A stretch of 64,000 nucleotides of DNA from Microbacterium hydrocarbonoxydans. Lineage in GTDB: Bacteria; Actinomycetota; Actinomycetes; Actinomycetales; Microbacteriaceae. Below the pieces are notes generated by a model. That model saw only the letters and a list, made by a program, of their open reading frames with translations, was not told the DNA's origin and did not search any database. Below, in pieces: positions 7,394 to 16,214 of the stretch (positions are counted from its first letter, which is position 1; each line of letters begins with the position of its first letter). Where the stretch lies: assembly GCF_000956475.1 (NCBI RefSeq), contig NZ_JYJB01000006.1, positions 241,893 to 305,892 on the forward strand, read 5' to 3'. The position numbers were made by a program, and so were the translations under genes.

Positions 7394-8407
7394 GCGGCTC
7401 GTCGACTCCCGCACGATGAGTCGGCCGTGCTCGGGTTCGGGTGCCGTCACAGCGAGATCCGGCTCGAGCTGACGCAGCAGTGCGGCGGCCGCCTGCCGGC
7501 CCAGGGCCTCCGGCAGCAGGTCGACGGTCGAGATCGTCGGCGACAGCGCACGCAGGCACTCGGCATCCGATCCGCACATCACCACGACGTCCTCAGGCAC
7601 ACGCACGCCCCGCTCGACCAGTCGCTCGACGACCCCGCGCGCATGATCGCTGGTCAGGCAGTACACGGCGTCAGCGGGCTCGGGCAGGGAGAGCAGCTCG
7701 TCGGCGGCCAGGCCGGCCTCCGATCGAGAGGCTCGCTCCGGAACGCGCAGCACGGTCGCCGGCAGGCGCGCCGACAGCATCCGCTCCCGGTACCTGCTCT
7801 CGGTCGCGAGGTTCCATTCGATCGCATCCGTGCCGACGATCAGCGCCGGCCGGGTGCCGCCGGCCGCGGCGAGGTGGTCGAGCACGCGGTCGACGATGTG
7901 CGCGGTCGCGATGTCGATCACGTGCGGGTCGTCGGGGTCGGCGACATCGCGTCCGACGAGCACGTACGGCATGCCGCTCGAGCGCATGGCCGCCGTGAGC
8001 GGATCGTTCCCCACCGGATCGGTGACGATGATGCCGTCGCAGGCATATGCCGTGCGCGAAGCCCCCGGAACGACCGGGTCGGCGACGAGCATGAGCGCGT
8101 ATCCGTGCCCGAGAGAGGTGAGAGCCGCGGCGCCTGCGAAGCGCGGGAAATAGTCGACGTCGCCGAGCTGGTGCGGCTCGGGCCCGACCGCCGGGCGCAG
8201 CACGAGTCCGATCACGCCGAGGCGGCTGCTGCGCAATCCGCTGGCGACGACATCGGGGTGGTAGCCGAGGGCGGATGCCGCGGCGCGCACGCGCTCCTGG
8301 GTCTGCTCGTTGACGACACCGTTGCCCGAGAACGTGTGCGACACGGTCGTGGACGACACCCCTGCCCGGCGCGCGACATCGCGGATCGTCGCTCGCGTTC
8401 GGGCCAT
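7382..8407 (-). CDS. LacI family transcriptional regulator
   Basis: A 341-residue regulator with an N-terminal LacI helix-turn-helix (TIRDVARRAGVSSTTVSHTFSGNGVVNEQTQERVRAAASALGYHP in outline) and a periplasmic-binding-protein-like sensor domain up to the C-terminus. It is divergent from an NCS1 permease and amidohydrolase and a LacI-type operator lies in the shared promoter region, so it most likely represses that operon and responds to its substrate. Start placed at ATG 8407; a GTG two codons earlier is possible. The 3' end overlaps the convergent methyltransferase gene by 12 nt. Confidence 0.88.
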   Translation of the reverse strand: MARTRATIRDVARRAGVSSTTVSHTFSGNGVVNEQTQERVRAAASALGYHPDVVASGLRSSRLGVIGLVLRPAVGPEPHQLGDVDYFPRFAGAAALTSLGHGYALMLVADPVVPGASRTAYACDGIIVTDPVGNDPLTAAMRSSGMPYVLVGRDVADPDDPHVIDIATAHIVDRVLDHLAAAGGTRPALIVGTDAIEWNLATESRYRERMLSARLPATVLRVPERASRSEAGLAADELLSLPEPADAVYCLTSDHARGVVERLVERGVRVPEDVVVMCGSDAECLRALSPTISTVDLLPEALGRQAAAALLRQLEPDLAVTAPEPEHGRLIVRESTSRSGR

Positions 8408-8433
8408 GCGCACAGAATACTCCCGAGAAATCC

Positions 8434-8462
8434 TTGTCCAAATCGTTTTGGGTGCCTAGCGT
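8434..8462 (+). promoter_or_regulatory. Promoter with embedded LacI-type operator
   Basis: TTGTCC (8434-8439) and TAGCGT (8457-8462) are spaced by 17 bp and form a plausible promoter for the permease operon. The spacer contains CCAAATCGTTTTGG (8438-8451), a palindrome with central CG and one mismatched pair, the usual form of a LacI-family operator. Binding there would block the -35 box directly. Confidence 0.65.
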
Positions 8463-8511
8463 GTCCAATCAGGCGCGACGAAGGCGTCGCACGCAGAACT
8501 TGGAGGAACCC

Positions 8512-9969
8512 ATGTCACAGGTGACACCCGACACCGCGGCATCCGCACCCGACCCCACGGCGATCACGCGCACCGCCGCCGCGAACGACAGCGCGACGCG
8601 CGTCGAGACCCACGGGATCGACTACATCCCGAATGCGGAGCGGCGCGGACGCGCCCGCGACCTGTTCGCCGTGTGGGCGGCGCCCAACGTCAACTTCCTC
8701 GCGGTCGTGATCGGGGCCTCGCTCGTGCTCATGGGACTGAGCATCTGGCAGGCGCTCATCGCGATCGTGGTCGGCAACCTGTTCTCGATCATCACCGGCA
8801 TCATCGCCGCGTCCGGGCCCGCGGCCGGAACGCCGAGCGAGGTCATCACGCGTGCCATGTACGGAGTGAACGGCAACCGGGTGAACGTCGCGGTCGCGGG
8901 GTGGCTGATCAGCGTGAGCTACCTCGCGATCAACTGGGCCGCCGCCACCACGGTGATGGTCGGCCTGCTCTCCCGCGTGGGGGTGCCGGCGACCGCATGG
9001 ACCATCGCGATCAGCGCGATCGTCATCGCCGCGGCGACCATGATCATCAGCATCTACGGGCACGGGCTGATCATGCGGCTCTACCAGCCGCTGGCCGCCG
9101 TGCTCGCGCTGATCTTCGTCGTCATGGCGGTGTTCGTCGTCAGCGGGGCCCAGTGGAGCTTCGCTCCCGCCGCGCCCCTCGAGGGCATGGACCTCGCCGT
9201 CATGATGAGCGCCGGCATCGCTCTCGTGGCATCAGGCCCGCTCTCGTACACCAACAGCGCCGACTTCGCCCGTTACCTTCCGCAGTCCACCCGCGTGCGC
9301 GACGTGGCGCTGTGGACGAGCCTGGGCATGGTCATCCCCAGCGTCCTCGCCACCTTCGTGGGTGTGCTCGCCGCGTCGTCGGTCGACATGAGCGACCCGG
9401 AGGCGGGACTCGAGCAGTTCCTGCCCGATTGGTTCGCGCCGATCTTCCTGGTGTCCGTGATCGTGGGCACGATCGCGAACAACGCGATGACCGCGTACAG
9501 CTCGGGCCTCGCGCTGCAGGCCGTCGGCATCCGTCTGCCTCGCACCCGCACGGTGCTGCTCGACGGCATCGTCGGCGTCCTGATGACGCTGTTCGCCCTG
9601 CTGGTCTGGAACTTCCTCGACAGCGTGTCGAGCGCCCTGCAGCTCGCGGTCTCCGTGCTCGCGCCCGTGATGGGCGTGTACCTCGCCGACATGCTGTGGC
9701 GCCGCAACCGCTACGACGGCGCGGCGCTCGCCGACGAGTCGCACGGGAGCCGGTACTGGTTCTCTGGCGGCGTGCACATCGCCGGCGCGGTGTCGGTCCT
9801 GGTCGGCATCGCAGCAGCTCTCATGTGCAGCTCGACGCTCGTGTTCGTCGGCCCGATCGCCGCGGCCCTCGGAGGCATCGACCTGTCCGTTCCGGTCGGC
9901 CTCATCGTGCCGTTCGCCCTGTACCTGGTGCTCGTGCGCACCTCTGCCCGATCGAAGGAGTCCCTGTGA
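8512..9969 (+). CDS. NCS1 family nucleobase/cation symporter (CodB-like)
   Basis: A 485-residue membrane carrier of the nucleobase:cation symporter-1 family with about 12 transmembrane segments after a ~60-residue hydrophilic N-terminus. Characteristic stretches are GIDYIPNAERRGRARDLFAVWAAPNVNF in outline, IIAASGPAAGTPSEVITRAMYG, GPLSYTNSADFARYLP and MGVYLADMLWRR. Family substrates are cytosine, purines, allantoin, hydantoins and related rings. The start is fixed by GGAGG before ATG 8512. It shares four bases (GTGA) with the amidohydrolase gene, so uptake and hydrolysis of the same cyclic amide or nitrogen heterocycle is the natural reading. The exact substrate cannot be read from sequence. 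Confidence 0.85.
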   Translation: MSQVTPDTAASAPDPTAITRTAAANDSATRVETHGIDYIPNAERRGRARDLFAVWAAPNVNFLAVVIGASLVLMGLSIWQALIAIVVGNLFSIITGIIAASGPAAGTPSEVITRAMYGVNGNRVNVAVAGWLISVSYLAINWAAATTVMVGLLSRVGVPATAWTIAISAIVIAAATMIISIYGHGLIMRLYQPLAAVLALIFVVMAVFVVSGAQWSFAPAAPLEGMDLAVMMSAGIALVASGPLSYTNSADFARYLPQSTRVRDVALWTSLGMVIPSVLATFVGVLAASSVDMSDPEAGLEQFLPDWFAPIFLVSVIVGTIANNAMTAYSSGLALQAVGIRLPRTRTVLLDGIVGVLMTLFALLVWNFLDSVSSALQLAVSVLAPVMGVYLADMLWRRNRYDGAALADESHGSRYWFSGGVHIAGAVSVLVGIAAALMCSSTLVFVGPIAAALGGIDLSVPVGLIVPFALYLVLVRTSARSKESL

Positions 9970-11573
9970 GCACCGTCCACTATCGCGGGGGCGCGATCTT
10001 CACCTCGGATGACGTGGCGTGGGCCGAATCCCTGGTCGTGCGCGACGGGCGGATCGTGTTCGTCGGGGATGCCGCGACCGCATCGGCCCTTCCGGCCGAC
10101 GAGGTCGTCGAGCTCGAGGGACGGCTCGTGCTGCCCGGCATCGTCGACGCGCACACGCATCTCGTCTCGATGGGCGAGTCGCTCGGGCAGGTGGACCTTC
10201 AGGATGCCGCGGATCTCGCCGAGATCCAGCGCCGGCTGGCTGCGGCCGCGCAGGAGTCGGATGCTGCTCGCATCGTCGGACGCAGCTGGCTGTTCTCGGC
10301 GCTCGAGGGGGCGAAGCCGCACCGCGACATGATCGACGCCGTGATCGCCGACCGTCCGGTGTATCTGCACGCGAACGACAGCCACTCGGCCTGGGTGAAC
10401 AGCGCGGCCCTCGCCGAGCTGGGCATCGATGACGCCACGCCCGATCCGATGGGAGGCAGGATCGAGCGCGATTCGGCAGGGACGGCGACCGGGATGCTGT
10501 GGGAGAACGCCTCGCTCGGCCTGATGCGCGACCGGCTCGACGAGATCGTCTCGGATGGAGAGCGCGAGCAGTCGCTCGAGGCCGCACTCGATGCGTATCT
10601 GGCCGCCGGGGTCACCGCGGCCGTCGACATGGGGCTGGGCGAGCCGGAGCTGCGCGCACTCGAGGCGGTGCAGAGGCGGCGCGGCGGCACGCTGCCGCTG
10701 CGCGTCGCAGGGCACTGGGTCGTGAATCGCACGGCGACATCCGAGGGCGATCTCGCTGGTGTCGCACGGGCGGCGGAGCTCGCTGCCCGCCACTCGGGGC
10801 CGTGGCTGCGCATCACCGGCATCAAGCTGTTCGTCGACGGCGTGATCGACAGCTGCACCGCCGCGATGCGGCATCCGTTCCACGACGGCTCGCATCCCGA
10901 CGCGCTGTGGGATCTGCCCTCGCTCTCTGCAGTGGTGGCGGCGGCGGATGCGGCCGGGCTGCAGGTCGCGATGCACGCGATCGGCGATGCGGCATCCGCT
11001 CTGGCGCTCGACGCGCTCGAGGCGGCCGTCGCCGCCAACGGCCCTCGCGCCGATCGCCGGCACCGGCTCGAGCACCTGGAGACCGTCGACCGCGAGACGC
11101 CGCTGCGCCTGGCCCGGCTGGGAGTCGTCGCCTCGATGCAGCCCGTGCACTGCGATCCGGCGATCCAGCCGAACTGGCGGGCGATGCTGGGCGATGACCG
11201 AGTCGAGCGAGGCTACCCGTGGCGCGAGTTCGTCGAGGCCGGCGCGACGCTGGCCTTCGGCACGGATGCGCCGACCGCCCCCTTCGACCCCCTGCCCAAC
11301 CTCTTCGTCGCCACGACCAGGCGCTCGGCGTTCGACCCGGCGCTGCCGGCGAACGTCCCCGCGAACGCCATGGCGATCGCGGACGCCGTGCGCCGGGCGA
11401 CGCGCGACGCGGCCTACGCTGCCCGCTGGGACGGCGAGCTCGGCGTGCTGCGGGCGGGCGCCGCAGCCGACTTCCTCGTGCTCTCCGGCGACCCGTTCCG
11501 TGACGGAGTCGAGGCGTTCCTCACCTCGCGCGTCGAGATGACGGTGGTGGCGGGGGAGGCCGTCGGCCGCTGA
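9966..11573 (+). CDS. Metal-dependent amidohydrolase (YtcJ-like, amidohydrolase family 3)
   Basis: A 535-residue amidohydrolase-superfamily enzyme. The metal-binding HxH is in VDAHTHLVSMGE (His63, His65); further ligands are expected in ITGIKLFVDGVIDS (lysine), MHAIGDAA, RLEHLE and FGTDAPTAPFDPL (aspartate). These are the landmarks of the YtcJ/family-3 group, whose substrates are largely unknown. No signal peptide, so cytoplasmic. The GTG start overlaps the permease stop by four bases, showing tight coupling, and the LacI operator upstream should control both. Deaminase or cyclic-amide hydrolase activity on an imported ring compound is inferred. Confidence 0.85.
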   Translation: MSTVHYRGGAIFTSDDVAWAESLVVRDGRIVFVGDAATASALPADEVVELEGRLVLPGIVDAHTHLVSMGESLGQVDLQDAADLAEIQRRLAAAAQESDAARIVGRSWLFSALEGAKPHRDMIDAVIADRPVYLHANDSHSAWVNSAALAELGIDDATPDPMGGRIERDSAGTATGMLWENASLGLMRDRLDEIVSDGEREQSLEAALDAYLAAGVTAAVDMGLGEPELRALEAVQRRRGGTLPLRVAGHWVVNRTATSEGDLAGVARAAELAARHSGPWLRITGIKLFVDGVIDSCTAAMRHPFHDGSHPDALWDLPSLSAVVAAADAAGLQVAMHAIGDAASALALDALEAAVAANGPRADRRHRLEHLETVDRETPLRLARLGVVASMQPVHCDPAIQPNWRAMLGDDRVERGYPWREFVEAGATLAFGTDAPTAPFDPLPNLFVATTRRSAFDPALPANVPANAMAIADAVRRATRDAAYAARWDGELGVLRAGAAADFLVLSGDPFRDGVEAFLTSRVEMTVVAGEAVGR

Positions 11574-11591
11574 ACGACGACGCCCCGCGCC

Positions 11592-11666
11592 TCAGGCGAC
11601 GAACGTCGTGACGCGCTGCGGGGGCAGTGATGCCGTGAACTCGGTTCCGCGAATGACGGCATCCGG
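11592..11666 (-). pseudogene. Possible C-terminal remnant of a glycosidase
   Basis: On the minus strand a 24-codon stretch reads QPDAVIRGTEFTASLPPQRV then TTFVA and a stop. The ending LPP-x-x-VTTFV is typical of the last beta-strand of secreted glycoside hydrolases such as GH30, where LPxRSVTTxV ends the protein. No start codon or family core lies upstream, because the YesL-like gene occupies that DNA. I read it as the tail left after deletion of a glycosidase gene that once closed this ABC-transporter operon. The evidence is short and could be coincidence. Confidence 0.3.
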
Positions 11667-11704
11667 CTGTCTCTCCCATCTCTGTCTCTCCTTCTGCGGA
11701 GGGA

Positions 11705-12409
11705 TCAGGTTCTGTTGGGGGAGGTCGTGAACCGCGCCGTGACGTCATCGATGACGGGGCGGGCTATGAGAGCGAGGGGAGCGACTGCCGCCCACAGGAG
11801 CAGCAGCAGGACGACCTCGGAGAGCGCGATCACCAGGAAGGCGCTGATCACCAGCAGCGACAGGATGCCGAGGGAGAAGGCCCAGCGCGGCAGGATCTGC
11901 GCCAGGGCGATGCGCGCGGCGTCGCGGGTGCGGAAGCTGAAGGCGGAGGTGAGCACCGTCATGTGCCCGCACCAGACCAGCGTTGCCATCACGATCAGGA
12001 GGATCACCGGGCGGAGAGCCTGCCCGCCCTCCACGGCGCCGAGATGGGTGAGGTTGAAGGTCAGCACGGCGAGGACGAGGGTGGCCGGGATCGCCCAGCG
12101 CAGCGTCGGCACGAGGTCGCGCCGGTAGGCACGGAAGAAGTGCCGCCCGGGTGCGAGGTCGGGACTCGCCGCAGCCGCGCGGACGGAGGCGACGCCGGCG
12201 ACGAATGCCGGGGCGACCGGCACCAGCGCGAGCACGAACAGCGGCAGGTTCGAGGGATCGCGGCCGAGGAGCAGCACCGCGAGGCTCGTCGGGAGCGTAG
12301 CGAGAAGCAGCTGCACCTCCAGCACGAGCATCCGATAGACGACCGCCGCGCCGCGTGAGAGCGGGCCGCGCCCGACCTCGTCGAGCGTCTCGTTCTTCGT
12401 CTCGCCCAT
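11705..12409 (-). CDS. YesL-like (DUF624) integral membrane protein
   Basis: A 234-residue protein with about five to six hydrophobic segments, no signal peptide and an overall layout like YesL/DUF624 proteins, which accompany LplB/YtcP-type carbohydrate ABC importers in many Gram-positives. Function is unknown; a role as transporter accessory has been assumed only from gene context. It is the last intact gene of the operon starting at 19119 and follows the solute-binding protein gene after a strong hairpin. A second YesL-like gene sits in the equivalent place of the other ABC operon at 48256. ATG start with GAGAGGGA upstream. Confidence 0.65.
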   Translation of the reverse strand: MGETKNETLDEVGRGPLSRGAAVVYRMLVLEVQLLLATLPTSLAVLLLGRDPSNLPLFVLALVPVAPAFVAGVASVRAAAASPDLAPGRHFFRAYRRDLVPTLRWAIPATLVLAVLTFNLTHLGAVEGGQALRPVILLIVMATLVWCGHMTVLTSAFSFRTRDAARIALAQILPRWAFSLGILSLLVISAFLVIALSEVVLLLLLWAAVAPLALIARPVIDDVTARFTTSPNRT

Positions 12410-12437
12410 GTCCCTCTCCGCTCCTGTCCGGAAGGCC

Positions 12438-12479
12438 CCGCAGATGTCACGACCCCGACCGGGAACGTGACATCTGCGG
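12438..12479 (-). terminator. Intra-operon hairpin after the solute-binding protein gene
   Basis: CCGCAGATGTCACG (12438-12451) and CGTGACATCTGCGG (12466-12479) form a perfect 14-bp stem. It lies between the binding-protein stop (12491) and the YesL-like start (12409), both on the minus strand. It can act as partial terminator or mRNA-stabilising end, giving more binding protein than downstream product. Confidence 0.6.
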
Positions 12480-12490
12480 AGCCTGGGCCG

Positions 12491-14155
12491 CTACTTGCTC
12501 TTGGCGCGCTCGAGCGCCGTGTTGAACGTATCGATGAGCTGGCCGGAACCGAGCCCCTCGATCTCGGTGACGTACGCGTCCCAGTCGGAGTCGATCGAAC
12601 GCTGACCGGTGATGAACGCGGCGGTCGCGGCGTGCACGGCATCCGTGAGCTGCGTCTGCAGCAGCGAGGTCTGCTCGAGCTCGATCTCGTCGAGCAGCGG
12701 CGCGGGCGCGACCGGCAGCTGCTTCTTGGATTCCAGCTGCTTCTCGGTCCAGTCTGCGACCTCGTCGGTCATGAGCGAGAGGAGCAGCTCCTTCGACGAT
12801 CCGTTCGCAGGCAGGAACACGCCGTTGCTGTAGCCGAAGTCGGCGTTCAGCTTCTTCGGCGCACCGGCGTTCACCGCGCTCCATCCGATGTCGTCCATCA
12901 GCTTGCGGGTGCCGTCGGCATCCTTCGTGAAGGTCTCGCCCTCCACGCCCCACTGCGCGAACTCGATGCCCTCGTCGGAGTAGTACAGCCAGTCGATGTA
13001 CTGCAGCAGAGCCTTGAAGTACGGCTTCTCGGCGGCCTCGCTGCTGATCATCAGGCCGGAGGTGAAGCGACCGCTGGCGAGGTTGGAGCCGGCAGGGCCG
13101 GCCGGGATCGAGATCAGGCGGATCGGGACATCGGGCTGACCAGCATCCGCGAACTTCGTCCGATACTCGGTGAGCGTCTGCGTGTTGCCGGAGATCGCGG
13201 CCGACTGGCCCGAGATGAACTTCTGCACGGCCTGGTCGTCGCTCTGCGTGATCTCGGGGTCGAGGAGCCCGTCGGACACGAGATCAGACACATCGGTGAT
13301 CAGGTCGCGGTACTCGTCCGTGGTGCCGGTGAAGACGTACTTCTCCGAGTCCTCGTCGTACCAGGTGTTGTTGTACTGCCACCCGGCCGCGGTGCCGTAG
13401 TTGGGTGCCATCACGTTGAGCAGCGAACCGAGCGGCGTCGAGTCGGTCCATCGATCCGACATCGCGTAGGCGAGTTCGGGGTTCGCCTTCTGCACCTCGG
13501 CGAGCTGCTCGGCGAACTCGTCCCAGGTCTTCGGGTCCTCGGTGATCCCGGCCTTCTCCCACAGGTCCTCGCGGATCGCGACGCTGTACTCGACGTTCGG
13601 CGTCTCGCGCAGCCCCGGCAGCAGATAGATCTTGCCGTCGGCCTGACGGCGGTTGTCGAGCTCGTCCTGGAGGTCCCACTTCTCGACCTTCTCCTGGAAG
13701 TTCGGCATGTAGTCGAGGTAGTCCGACACGGGGAGGATCGCGCCGCCCGAGACGAATTTGGTCTCGGTTCCCGAATAGGACACGGAGATGATGTCGGATG
13801 CTTCGCCGCTGCCGATCAGCAGCGACTTCTTCTGGTCGAAGTCCGACATCGGGATGTCGGTGCGCGAGAACGTCACGTTGTGGTCGTCGGCGAGGTGCTG
13901 GAAGATCGACCAGTCGTCCTTCACCGGGTAGCCGGGGTGGTCGCGGTACATCAGTGAGAACGTGACCGGCTCCGTCGCCTTGAAGGTGGTTCCGGCCTTG
14001 AAGTCGTCCATGGCGCCGACGGACTGCTCGGCGGCGATCTTGACGCCGCCGGCCTCCGCAGTGTCGTCGGCGGGCGCCGACGTGCACGCGGCCAGCGCGA
14101 CGGCGAACGCCGCGATGCCGGCGACGCCCGTGAGGCGCCTGCGAGTGGTGGTCAT
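12491..14155 (-). CDS. ABC transporter solute-binding lipoprotein (LipO/YtcQ type)
   Basis: A 554-residue extracellular sugar-binding protein. The N-terminus MTTTRRRLTGVAGIAAFAVA leads into the lipobox LAAC with the lipidated Cys24, so it is anchored in the outer face of the cell membrane. The mature protein has the two-lobe family-1 architecture; its length, longer than the usual ~430, and its two neighbouring permeases point to the LplA/LipO/YtcQ subgroup, which carries oligosaccharides. Start with AGGAGA upstream. It follows the second permease by 50 nt in an operon with two oxidoreductases and a cupin. No ATPase gene is present, so a shared MsmK-like ATPase elsewhere is expected. Confidence 0.88.
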   Translation of the reverse strand: MTTTRRRLTGVAGIAAFAVALAACTSAPADDTAEAGGVKIAAEQSVGAMDDFKAGTTFKATEPVTFSLMYRDHPGYPVKDDWSIFQHLADDHNVTFSRTDIPMSDFDQKKSLLIGSGEASDIISVSYSGTETKFVSGGAILPVSDYLDYMPNFQEKVEKWDLQDELDNRRQADGKIYLLPGLRETPNVEYSVAIREDLWEKAGITEDPKTWDEFAEQLAEVQKANPELAYAMSDRWTDSTPLGSLLNVMAPNYGTAAGWQYNNTWYDEDSEKYVFTGTTDEYRDLITDVSDLVSDGLLDPEITQSDDQAVQKFISGQSAAISGNTQTLTEYRTKFADAGQPDVPIRLISIPAGPAGSNLASGRFTSGLMISSEAAEKPYFKALLQYIDWLYYSDEGIEFAQWGVEGETFTKDADGTRKLMDDIGWSAVNAGAPKKLNADFGYSNGVFLPANGSSKELLLSLMTDEVADWTEKQLESKKQLPVAPAPLLDEIELEQTSLLQTQLTDAVHAATAAFITGQRSIDSDWDAYVTEIEGLGSGQLIDTFNTALERAKSK

Positions 14156-14204
14156 GGTGTGTCTCCTTTGTGTGAACGTCGTCGTTCGACGCGGGTGGGG
14201 GATT

Positions 14205-15137
14205 TCAGCCCTTGACCGACCCGAGCATGACGCCCGAGACGAAGTAGCGCTGGATGAAGGGGTAGAAGCAGATGATGGGGAGCACGGTGAGCAGCATCGT
14301 GACCGCCTGGATGTTGGACGCGATCTGCACCGCCTCGCCGCCGCCGGTGATCTCGGAGGTTCCCGTGGCCGCGGCGATCAGGTTGCGCAGGTAGATCGTC
14401 ACCGGGAACAGGTTCTTGTCGTCCATGAACAGGAAGGCGTTGAACCACGAGTTCCACTGGCTGACCGCGTAGAACAGAGTCATGGTCGCGAGCACCGCCT
14501 TCGACAGTGGGAGCACGATGCGGAAGAAGATCCCGTATGTGGAGAGCCCGTCGATCGCGGCGGCCTCTTCGAGCTCGGTCGGGAAGCTCTCGAAGAACGA
14601 CTTCATCACGAGCAGGTTGAAGACGCTGAGCGCGCCGGGGACGACCACGGCCCAGATGCTGTTGCGCCAGCCCAGGGTGTTCGCGATGAGGATGTAGTTC
14701 GGGATGAGGCCTCCGCCGAAGAACATCGTGAACACCGCGATGCCGACGAAGAAGGCGCGGCCCTTGAGGTGCGGCTTGCTGAGCGCGTAGGCGTAGGTGG
14801 TGGTGATGACCATCGCGATGATCGTGCCGACGATCGTGTACAGGAACGTATTGCCGTAGTTCGTCCAGAACAGGCCGTCGCCCATCACAGCGCGGAACGT
14901 GTCGAGGTTGAACCCGCGCGGGATGAGGTTGACCTCGCCGGCGGCGATGTAGCCCTCCGAGGAGAACGCCTTGGCGACCAGGTTCACGAACGGGTACAGC
15001 GTCACGACGCAGATCAGCACGAGCAGGATCGCGTTGACGACGCGGAAGGTGCGGTAGCCGAGCGATTCGCGGATGACGCCGGTCTCCCGGCGCACGTGCG
15101 CGATGTCGGGCTTCTGAGGGAGGGCTTCGGTCACCAT
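14205..15137 (-). CDS. ABC sugar transporter permease (LplC/YtcP type)
   Basis: A 310-residue inner-membrane permease with six transmembrane segments and the EAA loop for ATPase contact, seen as FPTELEEAAAIDGLSTYGIFFRIVLPL in outline. It belongs to the MalG/AraQ-like branch; the ending RYFVSGVMLGSVKG is typical of LplC/YtcP. It overlaps the first permease gene by seven bases. Start at ATG 15137, with GTG one codon downstream as an alternative. Confidence 0.9.
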   Translation of the reverse strand: MVTEALPQKPDIAHVRRETGVIRESLGYRTFRVVNAILLVLICVVTLYPFVNLVAKAFSSEGYIAAGEVNLIPRGFNLDTFRAVMGDGLFWTNYGNTFLYTIVGTIIAMVITTTYAYALSKPHLKGRAFFVGIAVFTMFFGGGLIPNYILIANTLGWRNSIWAVVVPGALSVFNLLVMKSFFESFPTELEEAAAIDGLSTYGIFFRIVLPLSKAVLATMTLFYAVSQWNSWFNAFLFMDDKNLFPVTIYLRNLIAAATGTSEITGGGEAVQIASNIQAVTMLLTVLPIICFYPFIQRYFVSGVMLGSVKG

Positions 15138-16159
15138 AGCGAGGTTCCAACCAGTCGACGGGAGATGAAGTTCGCGCCCAGCACGAGCACCAGGCCGATC
15201 ACGGCCTCGAAGAGTCCGATCGCGGTTCCGTAGGAGAACTGCGCGGATTGGATGCCGACGCGGTACAGGTACGTGGAGATCACGTCGGCGGTGGAGTAGA
15301 TCAGCGGGTTCTGCAGCAGCAGCACCTTCTCGAAGCCGACCGACATGAAGGATCCGATGTTCAGGATCAGGAGCACCATCATGGTCGGGCGGATGCCGGG
15401 GAGCGTGATGTGCCAGGTCTGCTGCCAGCGGTTCGCGCCGTCGATGCGGGCGGCCTCGTACAGCTGATCGTCGATCGTGGTGAGGGCCGCGAGGTAGAGG
15501 ATCGTTCCCCACCCGACGGTCTGCCAGGCCTCGGACGACACGTAGATCGAGCGGAACCACTCCGGCCGCTGCATGAACGGCACCGGGTCCGCGCCGAACA
15601 CCTCGACCACCTGGTTGATCGTGCCGTTCAGCGAGGTCAGCTGCAGTACGAGCCCCGCGACGATCACGATCGACATGAAGTGCGGCAGATACGAGATCGT
15701 CTGCACGATGCGCTTGAACCTGCGCGAACGCAGCTCGTTCAGCATCAGCGCGAGGATGATCGGCAGCGGGAAGCAGATCAGCAGGGTGAACCCGCCGAGG
15801 ATCACCGTGTTCCAGAACACCGTCCAGAACTGCTGGTTCGAGATGAACGCCTGGAAGTAGTAGAACCCGACCCACTCGTCTCCGAAGATCGATCCACCAG
15901 GCCGGAACCGGCGGAACGCGATGATGTTCCCCAGCATCGGCACGTAGCGGAAGATCAGCAGGAACAGGATCGGCACGATCAGGAACGTGTAGATCCGCCA
16001 GTCCTTGGTCAGTGCGCGGCGCCAGGACTGGCGGGCGCGTGGCGTCCGGTCGCGCCGGAATGCGCGACGACGCGGGCGTGCGGTCGTGATGACCCGCGTC
16101 TCGCTGCCGGGTTGCGCGGAGCTGCTCAGCGACAGCGGCGCTTCGATGATCTCGGGCAT
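15131..16159 (-). CDS. ABC sugar transporter permease (LplB type)
   Basis: A 342-residue permease with a basic ~50-residue cytoplasmic N-terminus and six membrane helices. The EAA loop is LYEAARIDGANRWQQTWHITLPGI in outline. Features such as YVPMLGNIIAFRRFRPGGSI, SYLPHFMSIVIVAG and FMSVGFEKVLLLQNP are characteristic of LplB. It forms a heterodimer with the product of the next gene. GAGGAGG precedes the ATG at 16159. The operon continues from the oxidoreductase gene 55 nt upstream. Confidence 0.9.
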   Translation of the reverse strand: MPEIIEAPLSLSSSAQPGSETRVITTARPRRRAFRRDRTPRARQSWRRALTKDWRIYTFLIVPILFLLIFRYVPMLGNIIAFRRFRPGGSIFGDEWVGFYYFQAFISNQQFWTVFWNTVILGGFTLLICFPLPIILALMLNELRSRRFKRIVQTISYLPHFMSIVIVAGLVLQLTSLNGTINQVVEVFGADPVPFMQRPEWFRSIYVSSEAWQTVGWGTILYLAALTTIDDQLYEAARIDGANRWQQTWHITLPGIRPTMMVLLILNIGSFMSVGFEKVLLLQNPLIYSTADVISTYLYRVGIQSAQFSYGTAIGLFEAVIGLVLVLGANFISRRLVGTSLW

Positions 16160-16214
16160 TCAGGTCCACCTCCTCGTGGTTCTGCGGATTGCCGGCGCAC
16201 GCGCGCCGCTGCGG

